Shown: piece after piece, positions 1 through 7,702 of the stretch
How positions within the stretch are numbered: the stretch's first letter is position 1
Layout of the letters: each line of letters opens with the position of its first letter
NCBI GenBank assembly: GCA_964503615.1
Contig: CAZDBA010000089.1
Coordinates: 1-21,317 of the forward strand
Source: CAZDBA01 sp964503615
Lineage (GTDB): Bacteria > Planctomycetota > Planctomycetia > Pirellulales > Pirellulaceae
Length of the DNA: 21,317 nt
Reading direction: 5' to 3'
Position numbers and translations under genes: made by a program
Notes under the pieces: generated by a model
Database searches by the model: none
What the model saw: only the letters and a program-made list of their open reading frames with translations
Told to the model about the DNA's origin: nothing

Positions 1-330
1 AAAAGAGGATTGATGTTTCTTTTTGGGAACGGACGAGGCCGATTATCGATACAACTGGCCTTAAATTCGTTCTTTTAGGTTCAGGACGAACTCATTCAGT
101 CTGTAACGAATAGATAGGATCGAACTATCATTCCGGAAAACGTTATTTACCTGTATTGGTAAACCCAACGGGCCGATACCGTCAAAGGGTTAAGTTTTTG
201 TGTGGGACAAACACAGATATTAACATCGTCCAGCGGAAGGATTCGTATTGCTCTCATTCGATTGAGGAGCACTGGGCCTTTAGGGAGATACAATCCCAAC
301 CTCAATCAACAGCCAGGAGTCCTTCATATC
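1..330. other. Gene-free left edge and leader of the 331-738 gene
   Basis: No convincing coding region is seen in these 330 bases; a truncated gene at the very edge cannot be excluded. The right part is a probable 5' leader. It contains an 8-bp inverted repeat, GATTGAGG at 260-267 and CCTCAATC at 300-307, enclosing a smaller GGGA (283-286)/TCCC (294-297) hairpin. The outer stem closes 7 nt before the AGGAG ribosome binding site of the next gene. No clear sigma70-like promoter was recognised. Confidence 0.5.
315..319 (+). promoter_or_regulatory. Ribosome binding site AGGAG for the 331 start
   Basis: AGGAG lies 11 nt before ATG 331. It decides this start against the open upstream extension to 202, which has no comparable site and would run through the leader hairpin at 260-307. 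Confidence 0.65.
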
Positions 331-738
331 ATGTCTAAAAAAATTGTACGCGTTGTCACGCTTGACTCAGACGGGTCGATGAAAACCCGTGACTTTGACT
401 CAGTGGATAGCATTATTGAGATGCATGAGCAAATCGGAATCGACGATTGCAGCACTGATTTGACTTTACGCGGATTTCCGATCTTTCGTGGGCTAGTTGG
501 GCCCATTCCTGAGTCGAAAAAAATCGCCCGTTATGAATCGCCCGATGTTTTCGAAGCGATGACCAAAGAGTGGACTCAGAAGAAGGCCAAGCGTCGTCGA
601 CGTCGCAAACCTGCTGAGATCGCAGCTGACAAAGCGGCTGCTGAGGCTGCTGAGGCGGCTAAGCTGAACGGAGCACCGATTCCGGCTCCAATGGGTCTAG
701 GAGGCGAGATCCCAGCATCGACCAACGAGATGGTCTAG
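331..738 (+). CDS. Hypothetical protein with basic C-terminal region
   Basis: This encodes 135 residues of a family I do not recognise. The N-terminal half (about 1-75) looks like a small folded alpha/beta domain with the opening MSKKIVRVVTLDSDG and alternating hydrophobic and acidic residues. It is followed by a strongly basic patch around residues 84-93 (KKAKRRRRRK), an Ala/Glu/Lys helix, and a Gly/Pro/Ala-rich tail. No signal peptide or membrane segment is present, so it is probably cytoplasmic. The basic stretch would suit binding to nucleic acid or ribosomes, but that is only inference. The gene stands alone with its own RBS (AGGAG, 315-319), a structured leader and a strong terminator at 761-788. 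Confidence 0.75.
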   Translation: MSKKIVRVVTLDSDGSMKTRDFDSVDSIIEMHEQIGIDDCSTDLTLRGFPIFRGLVGPIPESKKIARYESPDVFEAMTKEWTQKKAKRRRRRKPAEIAADKAAAEAAEAAKLNGAPIPAPMGLGGEIPASTNEMV

Positions 739-760
739 ACGAGCTGAAAGTAAAATCTGA

Positions 761-788
761 GCCTCGCGGCAATCGCGAGGCTTTTTTT
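761..788 (+). terminator. Rho-independent terminator after the 331-738 gene
   Basis: An 8-bp stem, GCCTCGCG (761-768) with CGCGAGGC (774-781), encloses a 5-nt loop and is followed by seven T. It lies 22 nt after the stop codon. Confidence 0.9.
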
Positions 789-800
789 GTGTCGTTACAT

Positions 801-900
801 GAGGGCTTAGACGCGAAAGCGTCTGTAATGGAAACTCAACGCGTTAGCAAGGAAGCAGCTTACTCACGCTCACCCATACGCTAACTGGGGTTTCCAATTG
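801..900 (+). other. Candidate structured element (two adjacent hairpins)
   Basis: Hairpin 1 is AGACGC (809-814), a GAAA tetraloop (815-818) and GCGTCT (819-824). Hairpin 2 is a long nested stem: TGGAAACTC (829-837) pairs with GGGGTTTCCA (887-896, one G-U), and inside it GTTAGC (843-848) pairs with GCTAAC (880-885). The element directly follows a terminator and lies 390 nt before the next gene. It could be a small RNA, a decayed dispersed palindromic repeat of the kind seen in Pirellulaceae intergenic DNA, or chance structure. Confidence 0.4.
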
Positions 901-1073
901 AAGCCTTGTTAAACTGGCACGGTTTTTACAGTTTTTATTTCTGCGAACCAATCGTTTTCGAGTTGCGTAACACTGCTGCCGGGACGCACCCACAATCTAG
1001 TTGCTGGTCTTAAATTACCAGACCTGAACATTCCCCTTCACGACTATGTGTCTTGATGGATTGTGCGGATCAC

Positions 1074-1106
1074 ACGGTCAAAAGTCGTTTCGATTTTTTT
1101 GACCGT
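1074..1106. repeat. Perfect 10-bp inverted repeat
   Basis: ACGGTCAAAA (1074-1083) and TTTTGACCGT (1097-1106) are exact reverse complements separated by 13 nt. The repeat lies 180 nt before the S41 protease start. It could be an operator for a dimeric regulator or a hairpin; the T-rich right arm is not followed by a T tract, so it is not a typical terminator. Confidence 0.6.
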
Positions 1107-1285
1107 AGTTAAATCATGATCTATCTTTCTGCGGCCTTCTCCCTTTTCATTTGTGCGACAACGGTTTGCGCTCAAATAGGCCGTTCCCTGATACCAACTT
1201 ACTAGCCTCAAAATACGCGTCGCTCCACCCCTTTTTTAAGTCGCGATTCTGAGTTGAACGGTTGACCTTTACGGATGGTACTTCT

Positions 1286-3028
1286 ATGGATGTTCATTGC
1301 AGGATGATCCGAGCATACTCCCCCCTTTCAATCAGCCTACCGGTTAGCCCTCAAGGCCAATCTGGCTCGTTTTGGAAATGGTTGTTTGTTCAACTTTCGC
1401 TCGCTGCGACACTTTTCTTTTTCACTCAAACAGCCTCTGCCCAACAAGATGGACAATGGCAACAAACTAACCACGAATCGGTTCGTGCCGATCTGAATGC
1501 TTCCAATCAAATTCTCGACCAAGGCATGCAGCTTGAGAACGAAGCTAAATGGGGTGAGGCCCTTGGTCTCTACCAACAGGCTCTCCGCGAGACACCTGGC
1601 AATCAACAAATTAGACAACGACGAACGATTGCCAGAATCCATTTTGATCTGGAGCGACGATACAATGATCGCAGTTTCATTAAATCAATCAGCGAGTCGA
1701 GCAACGCAAAAACTCTGGAGGTCTACTCCGAGATTCTGCTCAAGATCCAATCCTATTACGTGGACACTCCTGACTGGACTGAGATCGTAAACTACGGTTT
1801 GGCAAGCCTTGAGATCGCTCTCAATACAAAGGACTTTGTTGATCGTAACATTCCCGGTACCGACCAAAGCCAGATCGACCGTGCTACACAGGCACTGCGA
1901 AGCTCGCTAGCCAACGTAAAAGTTAACAGTCGACGAGACGCTTACAACGTTGCCGCCACCACTGGGCGGCTAATGAATGAACACTTGCGGCTTTCTGGAC
2001 AGGCAACCAATTACGAGTTTATCTGTGGTGCAATCTCATCACTTGATCCCTATTCCGCATTTATGTCCAGCAACCAGTACGGTGAGACCATGGCTCAAAT
2101 CGAAGGCAACTTTGTTGGGCTGGGCGTTGAACTGCGAACTAATGCTGAGTATCTGGAAATCGTAAGTGTCATTGAGCAAGGTCCGGCTGGACAGGCTGGT
2201 ATCAAAGCGGGTGATCTGATCACCGCCGTCGACAACCAGGATGTCGTCAATCTTGGTAGCGAACGAGCCGCCGACATGCTTCGTGGAGTTGAAAACAGCT
2301 TTGTAGGCTTGAACATTCGCCGCACGGGTGTGGGTGAAAAAGAAGTTCGGTTACAACGGCGTCGAGTTGATATTCCCAGCGTAACCGGGGTCGAAATTGT
2401 CGATGCTGAAGCAGGGATTGGCTACATTCGTTTAACGAACTTTCAAAAAACGACTTCCAGAGATTTTGACGAAGCACTATGGAAGCTCCATAAACAAAAC
2501 ATGAAATCGCTAATCGTGGACGTTCGTGGCAACCCTGGTGGCCTGTTGTCGGCCTCGGTTGACATCGCTGACCGGTTTGTGGGTGCTGGAATAATCGTTT
2601 CGACTCGTGGACGAAATCCACTAGAGGACTATACCCATCGTGCTCAGGTTGGTGGTACGTGGCGAGTGCCGTTGACGGTACTTGTCGATGAAAACAGCGC
2701 CAGTGCCAGTGAGATTTTCGCCGCAGCGATTCGCGATCACAAACGAGGCACGATCGTTGGTGCTCAAAGTTACGGCAAAGGAAGCGTGCAAGGCATCTTC
2801 CCGTTAAACTCTTCGGGGGGCGGGATCCGCTTGACGACTGCCAAATTCTACTCGCCAGAGGGAGTCGCGATTTCTCAAAACGGAGTCAAGCCGGACGTAG
2901 CGCTTCAAGTTTCGGCCAAGCCTTCAGCGGCTGAGCAAGCAACTGATGATTCGGACCACGGTTTGGAACTTGGAATCAAAGTCGCAATTCGTGCGGCCGA
3001 AAACCGAGAAACGGTCGCAGGTCGTTAG
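1286..3028 (+). CDS. S41 family carboxy-terminal processing protease (PDZ, secreted)
   Basis: This encodes a 580-residue periplasmic CtpA/Prc-type serine endopeptidase, a family that trims or degrades envelope proteins at their C-termini. A signal peptide with an unusually long N-region ends near ...TASA|QQ. About residues 55-105 look TPR-like. The PDZ domain begins near residue 276 (FVGLGVEL) and contains GIKAGDLI. The S41 domain follows (about 375-545) with VRGNPGG, the nucleophile Ser473 in NSASASE, and Lys498 in SYGKGSVQ. The 25-residue Ser-Lys spacing matches the Prc dyad. ATG 1286 is preferred to the TTG at 1262; ATG 1304 is also possible because neither has a clear SD. The gene is monocistronic between the 739-1285 region and the terminator at 3061. 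The family call is firm; the substrate is unknown. Confidence 0.93.
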   Translation: MDVHCRMIRAYSPLSISLPVSPQGQSGSFWKWLFVQLSLAATLFFFTQTASAQQDGQWQQTNHESVRADLNASNQILDQGMQLENEAKWGEALGLYQQALRETPGNQQIRQRRTIARIHFDLERRYNDRSFIKSISESSNAKTLEVYSEILLKIQSYYVDTPDWTEIVNYGLASLEIALNTKDFVDRNIPGTDQSQIDRATQALRSSLANVKVNSRRDAYNVAATTGRLMNEHLRLSGQATNYEFICGAISSLDPYSAFMSSNQYGETMAQIEGNFVGLGVELRTNAEYLEIVSVIEQGPAGQAGIKAGDLITAVDNQDVVNLGSERAADMLRGVENSFVGLNIRRTGVGEKEVRLQRRRVDIPSVTGVEIVDAEAGIGYIRLTNFQKTTSRDFDEALWKLHKQNMKSLIVDVRGNPGGLLSASVDIADRFVGAGIIVSTRGRNPLEDYTHRAQVGGTWRVPLTVLVDENSASASEIFAAAIRDHKRGTIVGAQSYGKGSVQGIFPLNSSGGGIRLTTAKFYSPEGVAISQNGVKPDVALQVSAKPSAAEQATDDSDHGLELGIKVAIRAAENRETVAGR

Positions 3029-3060
3029 CACCGGTTTGAAGAATTGCAAAAGTAAAATAC

Positions 3061-3091
3061 AAAAGCCCGGCTCATTGAGTCGGGCTTTTTT
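3061..3091. terminator. Bidirectional intrinsic terminator
   Basis: AAAAGCCCG (3061-3069) pairs with CGGGCTTTT (3081-3089), the stem is extended by G-U and CTC/GAG, and the loop is 3 nt. T runs follow on both strands (TTTTTT at 3086-3091 on plus, the A-rich 3055-3064 on minus). It sits between the convergent S41 protease and yacG genes and can serve both. Confidence 0.9.
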
Positions 3092-3160
3092 AATACGAAA
3101 GGAATTCTGGCAAATCCCACTGCGAACTGCTATGGAGTTTGAGGTTTGAAAAGCCCTTTT

Positions 3161-3421
3161 CTATTCTTGCGTCTCATCGCCGTCGCGATACTCGACTTTT
3201 TCGTTTGTTGTATCGCCTTCGAATGGCAGCCCGTAGCCTTCGTCCAACCATCCTGCCAGATCCACTTGTTGGCAACGAACGCTGCAAAAGGGGATTAGCT
3301 TGCGATCCGTTACCACAAAATAATCACCGCATTTGGCACAACGAAAGTTCTGTACCTTTTCCGTGGTCTCAATCGTAGGGTCTGCTGGTTGCATTTCGTC
3401 TTCTGGTAGTTTTCTGTGCAT
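3161..3421 (-). CDS. yacG: YacG-family zinc-binding protein (DNA gyrase inhibitor family)
   Basis: An 86-residue protein with the YacG zinc knuckle: Cys28-x2-Cys31 (FRCAKCG), then Cys46-x3-Cys50 in PFCSVRCQQ, followed by the family signature VDLAGWLDEGYGLP. The E. coli member binds GyrB and inhibits gyrase. The N-terminal 26 residues and the acidic tail (GDTTNEKVEYRDGDETQE) extend beyond the minimal family length of about 65. ATG 3421 is chosen over the upstream TTG at 3442; ATG 3394 is an alternative, and no start has a good SD. It lies 55 nt downstream of the kinase gene on the same strand, so co-transcription is likely. In E. coli yacG sits by coaE, an arrangement absent here. Confidence 0.85.
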   Translation of the reverse strand: MHRKLPEDEMQPADPTIETTEKVQNFRCAKCGDYFVVTDRKLIPFCSVRCQQVDLAGWLDEGYGLPFEGDTTNEKVEYRDGDETQE

Positions 3422-3476
3422 GACTGGATTCTCGTTGCCCAAACGAACAAGCGATTAGGCGGTATTCAAACTGTTT

Positions 3477-5273
3477 CTATTTGGTCAAAAGTTTAAGCCG
3501 TTCTGACGCGTTTGCAACCGATTCTTTTGCCCACTTCGTGTCTTGATAAAGCTCGATGATTGCTTCGAATATTTTGACTTTCTCACCAATGCTGGCACCC
3601 TCGGCTCGTTCAAAAGCGCTGGCAATCGATTTTTGATGCCAATCAACGAGGTTGTCGGCGTCGATTCGTAATTTAGTCAGGTAACCTTTGGCGGCGTTCA
3701 GGCAAGCGACTGCCCGTTCTTCCTCGTCCACATTCGCTTCGTGGAATGTGATGAATGCACGCAATCGGGAGTATCCACTCACGCTGTCGTCTTTGGCCAA
3801 ATTTATTGTCTTGACGAATTCCTGTTCCATCGTGGTCAGTCGTGACTCACCCTTATTGGCAAACGCCATCGATTTTGTGTTGAAGTAAGTAATCGCAGTA
3901 GCCACTTTCTCCAACCGCCGTATTTGCTCGACCCTCTCGTCGTCCGGAAACCGTTCGACAAACTCTTTGATCTCGACTTTTACTTTATGAGGTCGCTCTG
4001 TTTTAACAACGATTGCCTCGTACAATTCGTCGGCCGTCATTGGCCTCAACGCGCTGTAAATTCCGAACGCGGCCAAGCCAAGCACGGCCAACAGGCCCAG
4101 AGACAGTCCAATGACGCCCAGTCCGCGGCTCTCGGGCTCACTTGTTTCGCTCTGTAAACTTCTTCGTCGCTCTTCATCGGTGACCCGGTTGTAATAGTCA
4201 GGTTTCTCAACCGCTTCACCGCGATTACTTTCAACTTTGGTCTTCGAGGCAGTTACATCGCTGGAAGCGATTACTTTCGTAAGACTCCCTTGTACAGTTG
4301 CACCTGCCTTCAAGTTTTTCGAAGCCGCCGTTTTGGGTTGCGAAGACTTGGAACCTTCGTCTTTGACCGGACCTGTGCTGGTCTTGAACGAACTCATTGT
4401 TTTTGGCGAATCCGATTCCTCGGGTCGTCCATGCGCGGTTGCCGCTTGGCTATAAGACTTGAGCTGGTTCTCGATCTTGCTGATGCGATGTAGCAGCACC
4501 TGAGTCGTTGGCACACGTTCTTCCGGATTTTTCTCAATCAAGCTCGAAATCAAATTGTCGATTTCCTCAGGCAATTCTGACACGATGGTCGACAGACTAG
4601 GTGCAGGGACCGTCGTTAAATTCCTGAGCGATTCTTCCATCGAATTCCCCGTGAAGGGAGGACGCCCGCCAAGCATGGTGTATAACACGATGCCCAATGA
4701 AAACAGATCGCTGCGAACCGTGACGGGTTGTCCTTTGGCTTGCTCAGGACTCATGAACGCCAAAGTTCCTACCACGTTGTCTTCGGTATTCTGGCTGGTT
4801 CCAAATCGTTTAGCGATTCCAAAGTCCGTAATCTTGTAAACATCGTCGTCGCTTTTCAGTAAGTTCCCGGGTTTTAGGTCGCGATGGATGATCCCTCGGT
4901 CATGGGCGTGTCGCAAACCGGTAGCTACCGAACGAGCCAACTTTAATACTTCCCGCCAGTGAAGCGGGCCTTGCTGTTTTTGCAATTGGAAAAGACTCTT
5001 TCCTTCAACCAACTCCATCGCAAAGTACAGGTTGCCGTCTTCTTGACCGTGACTGATCAAGCGAACAATATTAGGATGGTCCAACTGGATTAACGCTTTG
5101 ATTTCCGATTCAAAACGGCTGCGAAATTGTTGATCATGCGAATAAGTTTCTGACAAAGCCTTAATCGCGACCACTTCTTGAGTGTCTTCGTGCCGAGCTC
5201 GGTAAACGGTTCCCATACCGCCACGACCGATGACGCCTTCTAACTCAAACGGCCCCATTTTTGTTGACGACAT
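3477..5273 (-). CDS. Transmembrane serine/threonine protein kinase
   Basis: A 598-residue Hanks-type (PknB-like) kinase. The catalytic domain spans about 9-275 with a glycine loop GRGGMGTVY (16-24), Lys38 in VAIK, Glu57, catalytic HRDLKPGN (130-137), DFG (150-152) and a GTLAFMSPEQA activation segment. A Ser/Thr/Lys-rich linker of about 110 residues precedes a single membrane helix (about 386-409, GVIGLSLGLLAVLGLAAF). The 189-residue C-terminal part is then extracytoplasmic, helical and without PASTA repeats; it contains ERFPDDERVEQI, suggestive of TPR-like helices, so it may be a sensor. All catalytic residues are present, so it should be active. ATG 5273 replaces a TTG at 5336. It is divergent from the release-factor-like gene and probably co-transcribed with yacG. 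Confidence 0.93.
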   Translation of the reverse strand: MSSTKMGPFELEGVIGRGGMGTVYRARHEDTQEVVAIKALSETYSHDQQFRSRFESEIKALIQLDHPNIVRLISHGQEDGNLYFAMELVEGKSLFQLQKQQGPLHWREVLKLARSVATGLRHAHDRGIIHRDLKPGNLLKSDDDVYKITDFGIAKRFGTSQNTEDNVVGTLAFMSPEQAKGQPVTVRSDLFSLGIVLYTMLGGRPPFTGNSMEESLRNLTTVPAPSLSTIVSELPEEIDNLISSLIEKNPEERVPTTQVLLHRISKIENQLKSYSQAATAHGRPEESDSPKTMSSFKTSTGPVKDEGSKSSQPKTAASKNLKAGATVQGSLTKVIASSDVTASKTKVESNRGEAVEKPDYYNRVTDEERRRSLQSETSEPESRGLGVIGLSLGLLAVLGLAAFGIYSALRPMTADELYEAIVVKTERPHKVKVEIKEFVERFPDDERVEQIRRLEKVATAITYFNTKSMAFANKGESRLTTMEQEFVKTINLAKDDSVSGYSRLRAFITFHEANVDEEERAVACLNAAKGYLTKLRIDADNLVDWHQKSIASAFERAEGASIGEKVKIFEAIIELYQDTKWAKESVANASERLKLLTK

Positions 5274-5441
5274 AGGTCTGACACTTAATAAAGATACGAA
5301 CGTTGCAAAAAAACGAATTTGGCGTTTTGGAACCAAGCCAACCCGTTACTAACTTAGTTGGCAGCTCATCGGCTTTCCATTGTGTACGATTTGCCCTAAA
5401 TAGAAAACCATTGCTTCCTGTTCATTATTTTTTCGGAGTCT

Positions 5442-6017
5442 ATGATAAGGCGTATGCTCCCTCCAAAAGGGGATAACAACGCCGCGGATGGATGCTTTCA
5501 AATGACCGGTTCTTCGACTCACCCTGCCTCCCTTAGCCATGAACTGTTACTGCGGGACTGCGAAATTCAGCGGACCCGTGGAAGTGGGCCCGGCGGTCAG
5601 CATCGAAATAAAGTTGAAACGGCGATCGTAATTACTCATCGCCCTACCGGTGTAACGGGACAGGCAAGTGAACGTCGCAGCCAACACAAGAACCGTGAAA
5701 TCGCAATCGACCGCTTAAGGGTGAACCTGGCAATCGAAGTCCGCAGTGCGGTCAACCTTGAGGAACTGCCTGGTGAGCTGTGGTCCAGCCGGATTCGCGG
5801 GGGCAAAGTCAGCGTCAGCTCATCACACTTTGATTTTGCGGTGCTGCTGGCCGAGGCTCTCGATTGCATTACGGCGCTCGAGTTCGATGTCCCAGCGGCA
5901 GCCCAGCGGCTTGAGGTCTCGACTTCGCAATTGATCAAGTTCCTGAAGATCGAACCCAACGCATTTCAAATCGTCAACAGGCAACGCAAAGCGGTGGGGC
6001 TTCATCCGCTCAAGTAG
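5442..6017 (+). CDS. Class I peptide chain release factor-like protein (GGQ domain)
   Basis: A 191-residue protein with the catalytic release-factor domain and no codon-recognition domain. The GSGPGGQHRNKVETA segment places the GGQ at residues 51-53, the motif that hydrolyses peptidyl-tRNA in the ribosomal centre. It continues with the conserved TGV.GQ.SERRSQHKNR region. ArfB/YaeJ-type relatives rescue stalled ribosomes using a Lys/Arg-rich tail. Here the roughly 100 C-terminal residues are instead a mixed helical extension ending LHPLK with few basic clusters, so rescue activity is uncertain. Start choice is open: ATG 5442 has GGAG at 5435-5438 but only 3 nt spacing, while ATG 5454 and ATG 5502 (MTGSSTH) are in frame. 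The family call is solid. Confidence 0.88.
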   Translation: MIRRMLPPKGDNNAADGCFQMTGSSTHPASLSHELLLRDCEIQRTRGSGPGGQHRNKVETAIVITHRPTGVTGQASERRSQHKNREIAIDRLRVNLAIEVRSAVNLEELPGELWSSRIRGGKVSVSSSHFDFAVLLAEALDCITALEFDVPAAAQRLEVSTSQLIKFLKIEPNAFQIVNRQRKAVGLHPLK

Positions 6018-6078
6018 CTTTCGAAGTCAAAGACCGAATATCTATTTATTTATTTTTAGAACTTGATACGGTCTGATT

Positions 6079-6546
6079 ATGACTAAAGGGTTCTTATACT
6101 TGGGTTTGGCTGCACTTATTTTTTGGGCAAGCTTTCGGATGGGAAGCTATTGCTATGATCTGTATCAACAGGGCGCAGCCAGTCAGGAATGGGCGGAAGC
6201 TGAAGCGGTCGTATCCAAATTTAAATTCCGAACAAAAAAATCTTCGTCAAAACCTGTCAGCAACCCACACGTAGATGTCACCTATCAATATGAGGTCGAT
6301 GGCCAAAGCTATACAGGTGAGCGATTAGGCTTTGGCCCTTATTCCAAGGGCGAATTAATCCGGCCGCGTCGTGGGCGTGCAACGATCTATTACGACCCCA
6401 ATGACCCAAAAGAGTCGGTCTATATTAAAGGAATCTCGCGCCCTAACATGTATTTGATGGGAGTTGTTGGATTGTTTGGGGCAAGCGGATTTTTTTTCTC
6501 ATGGCTCGCTATAAAGAGCTTTGTCCGATTTGGAATGATTGATTGA
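6079..6546 (+). CDS. DUF3592 membrane protein
   Basis: A 155-residue protein with an N-terminal membrane helix (about 4-22), a central extracytoplasmic or cytoplasmic beta domain (about 35-120), and a C-terminal helix (about 127-149, MGVVGLFGASGFFFSWLAI). The central VTYQYEVDGQSYTGERL and the later YYDPNDPKESV are the hallmark of DUF3592, a widespread domain of unknown function. The gene begins 61 nt after the release-factor-like gene on the same strand, so they may share a transcript, but no functional link is known. No good SD is visible before ATG 6079. It converges on the RlmM-like gene with only 42 nt between stop codons. Confidence 0.85.
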   Translation: MTKGFLYLGLAALIFWASFRMGSYCYDLYQQGAASQEWAEAEAVVSKFKFRTKKSSSKPVSNPHVDVTYQYEVDGQSYTGERLGFGPYSKGELIRPRRGRATIYYDPNDPKESVYIKGISRPNMYLMGVVGLFGASGFFFSWLAIKSFVRFGMID

Positions 6547-6588
6547 CATTGCCCGTTTAAGGGCGAACTTTGGCCGGACCAAGACGGC

Positions 6589-7665
6589 TCACTTCTTCTT
6601 GCTCGCGCGAAGCAGGAATTTGTCTTTCACCCCGACCAGACAAACCTCTTGGCGATTAAAAGCCAACTGTCGTGTCTTGACCATGCCTAACCCCCAGCCG
6701 CGCACTCGTTCGCGGTGTCGCTCCAAGTCGTTAGCCAGCGCCTTGTCGGGTAACTTGAGCGTGATCACCACGCCGGAAACATCAACTTGCTCGTTGGTAA
6801 CGATATCCTCCAGTGTGTCCAAAGTGAACTTAGGAGCAGCGCTCATATCCGCTACTAGCCATTGAACGTTGCGAAACTCTTTCTTGCGAACCTCTCGGCC
6901 CCGTTTGCGAATGTAAGTCAAACCTTCAGCGCCGTCCAACTCTTCATCTAGCTCTGCCGGATCAACCGCAATCACCTTTCCGCCCAGCTCCAGCATCAAT
7001 TGAACTGCGCCGCCGGGCGAAGCACCGATCTCCGCACAACTGTCACCCGGTTTGATTTGAATCCCCGCCCACAACAACGCCTCTTTGAGTTTGTAGTAAG
7101 CCCTGCTGATCTTGGGCGTAAAATCGAAAATGGGTACACCGCCGGGCCATTGTTGAGCACGCGTCGTCGCGTAGTGCCAGCCGAACCACCACCAATCCGG
7201 TTCCACCATCGCTACATCTAAAACCAGATCCTCCGCCTGAGCACGGCGATTAAGTTGAGGCTGTTTCGCAAAACTAAATTTCTTTGCCAACAAATTGGCG
7301 ACTTCGTTTGCGAGTTTTGATTGCCCCGGTTCAAAACCGTTTTTACCTGGTACTGATTTGTCCCGCTGCCAGACGTGCAAGTGCCCTGCCTTGGCCAACT
7401 CTGGATCGGTCGTCAAAAGATCCTCGATTGCGCTCGGGTCGGTGTATTTAATATTGCCGATCGACCAACCGTACGAGCGAGCGAATGTTGAGCGCAACGT
7501 AAAGCGCGGACTGACTTTGTGACCGACAGGAAGCTTGAACGTAAGAAATCCCGGACGCGAGAAAGCGAATCGCCAATCAGGTTGCGAATCGGCAAGCTCC
7601 TTTTTGCAAAGTGCTTCCGAACCGACTTGGCAAGTAATAAAGATAAAGGACGAAGTGGCGGGCAT
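6589..7665 (-). CDS. RlmM-like 23S rRNA 2'-O-ribose methyltransferase (THUMP + FtsJ fold)
   Basis: A 358-residue protein, close to the 366 residues of E. coli RlmM, which methylates C2498 of 23S rRNA. The N-terminal part (about 5-130) is THUMP-like (TCQVGSEALCKKEL, FAFSRPGFLTF). The C-terminal part is an RrmJ/FtsJ Rossmann fold: KISRAYYKLKEAL with Lys192, SAM loop AEIGASPGG (211-219), VIAVDP with Asp235, VADMS with Asp273, and ITLKLP with Lys304. This gives the K-D-K set expected for 2'-O-methylation. ATG 7665 is preferred over GTG 7671. It is 37 nt downstream of another methyltransferase gene on the same strand. The FtsJ-type call is firm; the exact target nucleotide is inferred from length and domain order. 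Confidence 0.82.
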   Translation of the reverse strand: MPATSSFIFITCQVGSEALCKKELADSQPDWRFAFSRPGFLTFKLPVGHKVSPRFTLRSTFARSYGWSIGNIKYTDPSAIEDLLTTDPELAKAGHLHVWQRDKSVPGKNGFEPGQSKLANEVANLLAKKFSFAKQPQLNRRAQAEDLVLDVAMVEPDWWWFGWHYATTRAQQWPGGVPIFDFTPKISRAYYKLKEALLWAGIQIKPGDSCAEIGASPGGAVQLMLELGGKVIAVDPAELDEELDGAEGLTYIRKRGREVRKKEFRNVQWLVADMSAAPKFTLDTLEDIVTNEQVDVSGVVITLKLPDKALANDLERHRERVRGWGLGMVKTRQLAFNRQEVCLVGVKDKFLLRASKKK

Positions 7666-7702
7666 GAGCACCGTTTAAAAAAATAGAACTATTGAAAGCG
7701 AT

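Larger units (their letters stand above)
739..1285. other. Long gene-free region with inverted-repeat structures
   Basis: Apart from the terminator at 761-788, this 547-base stretch has no supportable gene. It holds a GAAA-loop hairpin (809-824), a larger nested stem (829-896), a small CTGGT/ACCAG hairpin (1004-1021) and a perfect 10-bp inverted repeat (1074-1106). The promoter of the S41 protease gene should lie in its right part, but no clear -35/-10 pair was recognised. Confidence 0.5.

Noticed and set aside
202..330. N-terminal extension of the 331-738 gene to 202
   Set aside because: AGGAG at 315-319 fits ATG 331, and the extension would translate the leader hairpin.
6551..6564. GCCC/GGGC hairpin between the convergent DUF3592 and RlmM-like genes
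   Set aside because: A 4-bp stem without T tract is expected by chance.
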